Shown piece by piece: positions 63,757 to 64,000 of a stretch of 64,000 nucleotides of DNA. The position numbers were made by a program, and so were the translations under genes. The stretch's first letter is position 1. Each line of letters opens with the position of its first letter. The stretch comes from Cymbomonas tetramitiformis. Lineage: Eukaryota > Chlorophyta > Pyramimonadophyceae > Pyramimonadales > Pyramimonadaceae. The stretch covers positions 1-64,000 of the forward strand of contig LGRX02035296.1 in the NCBI GenBank assembly GCA_001247695.2, in the 5' to 3' direction. The notes below the pieces were generated by a model. That model did no database searches. It saw nothing but the letters and a program-made list of their open reading frames with translations, and was not told the DNA's origin.

Positions 63757-64000
63757 TCACGGGGAAGCCGATTTCCCCCCCACTGTATGGGGGCCTGCTT
63801 CTCCTTGCTTCACCCCTCACTGTGTGTGGCATGTGTCACCCGTGACCGTGTCCCCGTCACGTTAGCCTTCCTATTTAGACAGTCCGTGTTTATGTCTAAC
63901 TAGTTTTATGCTATTCCGTTCCGAGCACCCGGCACTGTGTTTTCTGTGACTTTGTCGTGCATATATATATATATATATATACTGTAGCCTAGATGCATAT
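63757..64000 (+). repeat. 3' LTR of small LTR element copy 2 (cut by the window edge)
   Basis: Near-identical to 62226-62430. After the (TA)n stretch the last about 20 bases differ from the 5' LTR. Confidence 0.8.

Larger units (their letters stand above)
62226..64000 (+). mobile_element. Small non-autonomous LTR retroelement (copy 2), runs off the right edge
   Basis: 5' LTR 62226-62471, a primer-binding-like block, a 600-bp leader, a 141-codon ORF, a purine-rich tract (CGGGGTGAGGTGGTG at 63742-63756) and a second LTR from 63757 to the window end. It has the same layout as copy 1 without the nested transposon, which confirms the reconstruction of copy 1. The target duplication cannot be tested because the right end is outside. 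Confidence 0.85.

Overview
This window looks like nuclear DNA of a eukaryote, probably a green alga. The reasons are spliced genes with GT-AG introns, a three-exon PET100-type gene and a Sec14-type gene, together with DIRS, Ty3/gypsy, LINE and CACTA-type elements. A prasinophyte-like alga is my best guess, but nothing in the sequence fixes the species. Host genes take up little of the window. Most of it is a stack of nested mobile elements.

Layout. 1-1575: decayed DIRS-like copy (minus). 1697-3153: partial Sec14/CRAL-TRIO gene (plus) with a 47-bp minisatellite in an intron. 3701-8720: nearly complete DIRS/PAT-like element with split direct repeats (gag, RT-RNase H-Dam-like methylase, Tudor-like domain plus tyrosine recombinase). 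8721-14300: mostly unassigned, with a tiny PET100-like gene at 12690-13187 (minus). From about 14640 to at least 60152: one Ty3/gypsy element on the minus strand, broken by four direct insertions. Its domain order is gag, protease, RT, RNase H, cytosine-5 DNA methyltransferase, integrase. The insertions are (i) a small LTR element at 14937-27056 inside integrase, (ii) a 547-bp TA-flanked element at 29148-29694 inside the methyltransferase, (iii) a 12.8-kb CACTA-like transposon at 31304-44131 inside RT, and (iv) a LINE at 44329-52063, also inside RT. Removing each insertion with one copy of its target-site duplication re-joins the interrupted sequence.

The insertions are nested further. The small LTR element carries a 10.35-kb CCCTAC transposon (15848-26199), which carries a gag-only LTR element (20192-23695), which carries a 262-bp MITE (21671-21932). 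The LINE carries three short DNA elements. The right end of the window holds a LINE 3' fragment and a second copy of the small LTR element (62226 to beyond the edge).

How the genes work together. The DIRS element, the gypsy element and the LINE each add a methyltransferase-like domain to their replication enzymes. The 12.8-kb CCCTAC transposon has two divergent genes: an 18-exon TNP2-type transposase ending in a PHD finger, and a four-exon accessory gene. Two of its features are the most unusual in the window: a run of near-identical 249-bp exon-plus-intron units inside the transposase gene, and a TATTG/CAATA-type motif that fills its ends and all its introns. The related 10.35-kb element does the same with a different motif, CCTATGG/CCATAGG.
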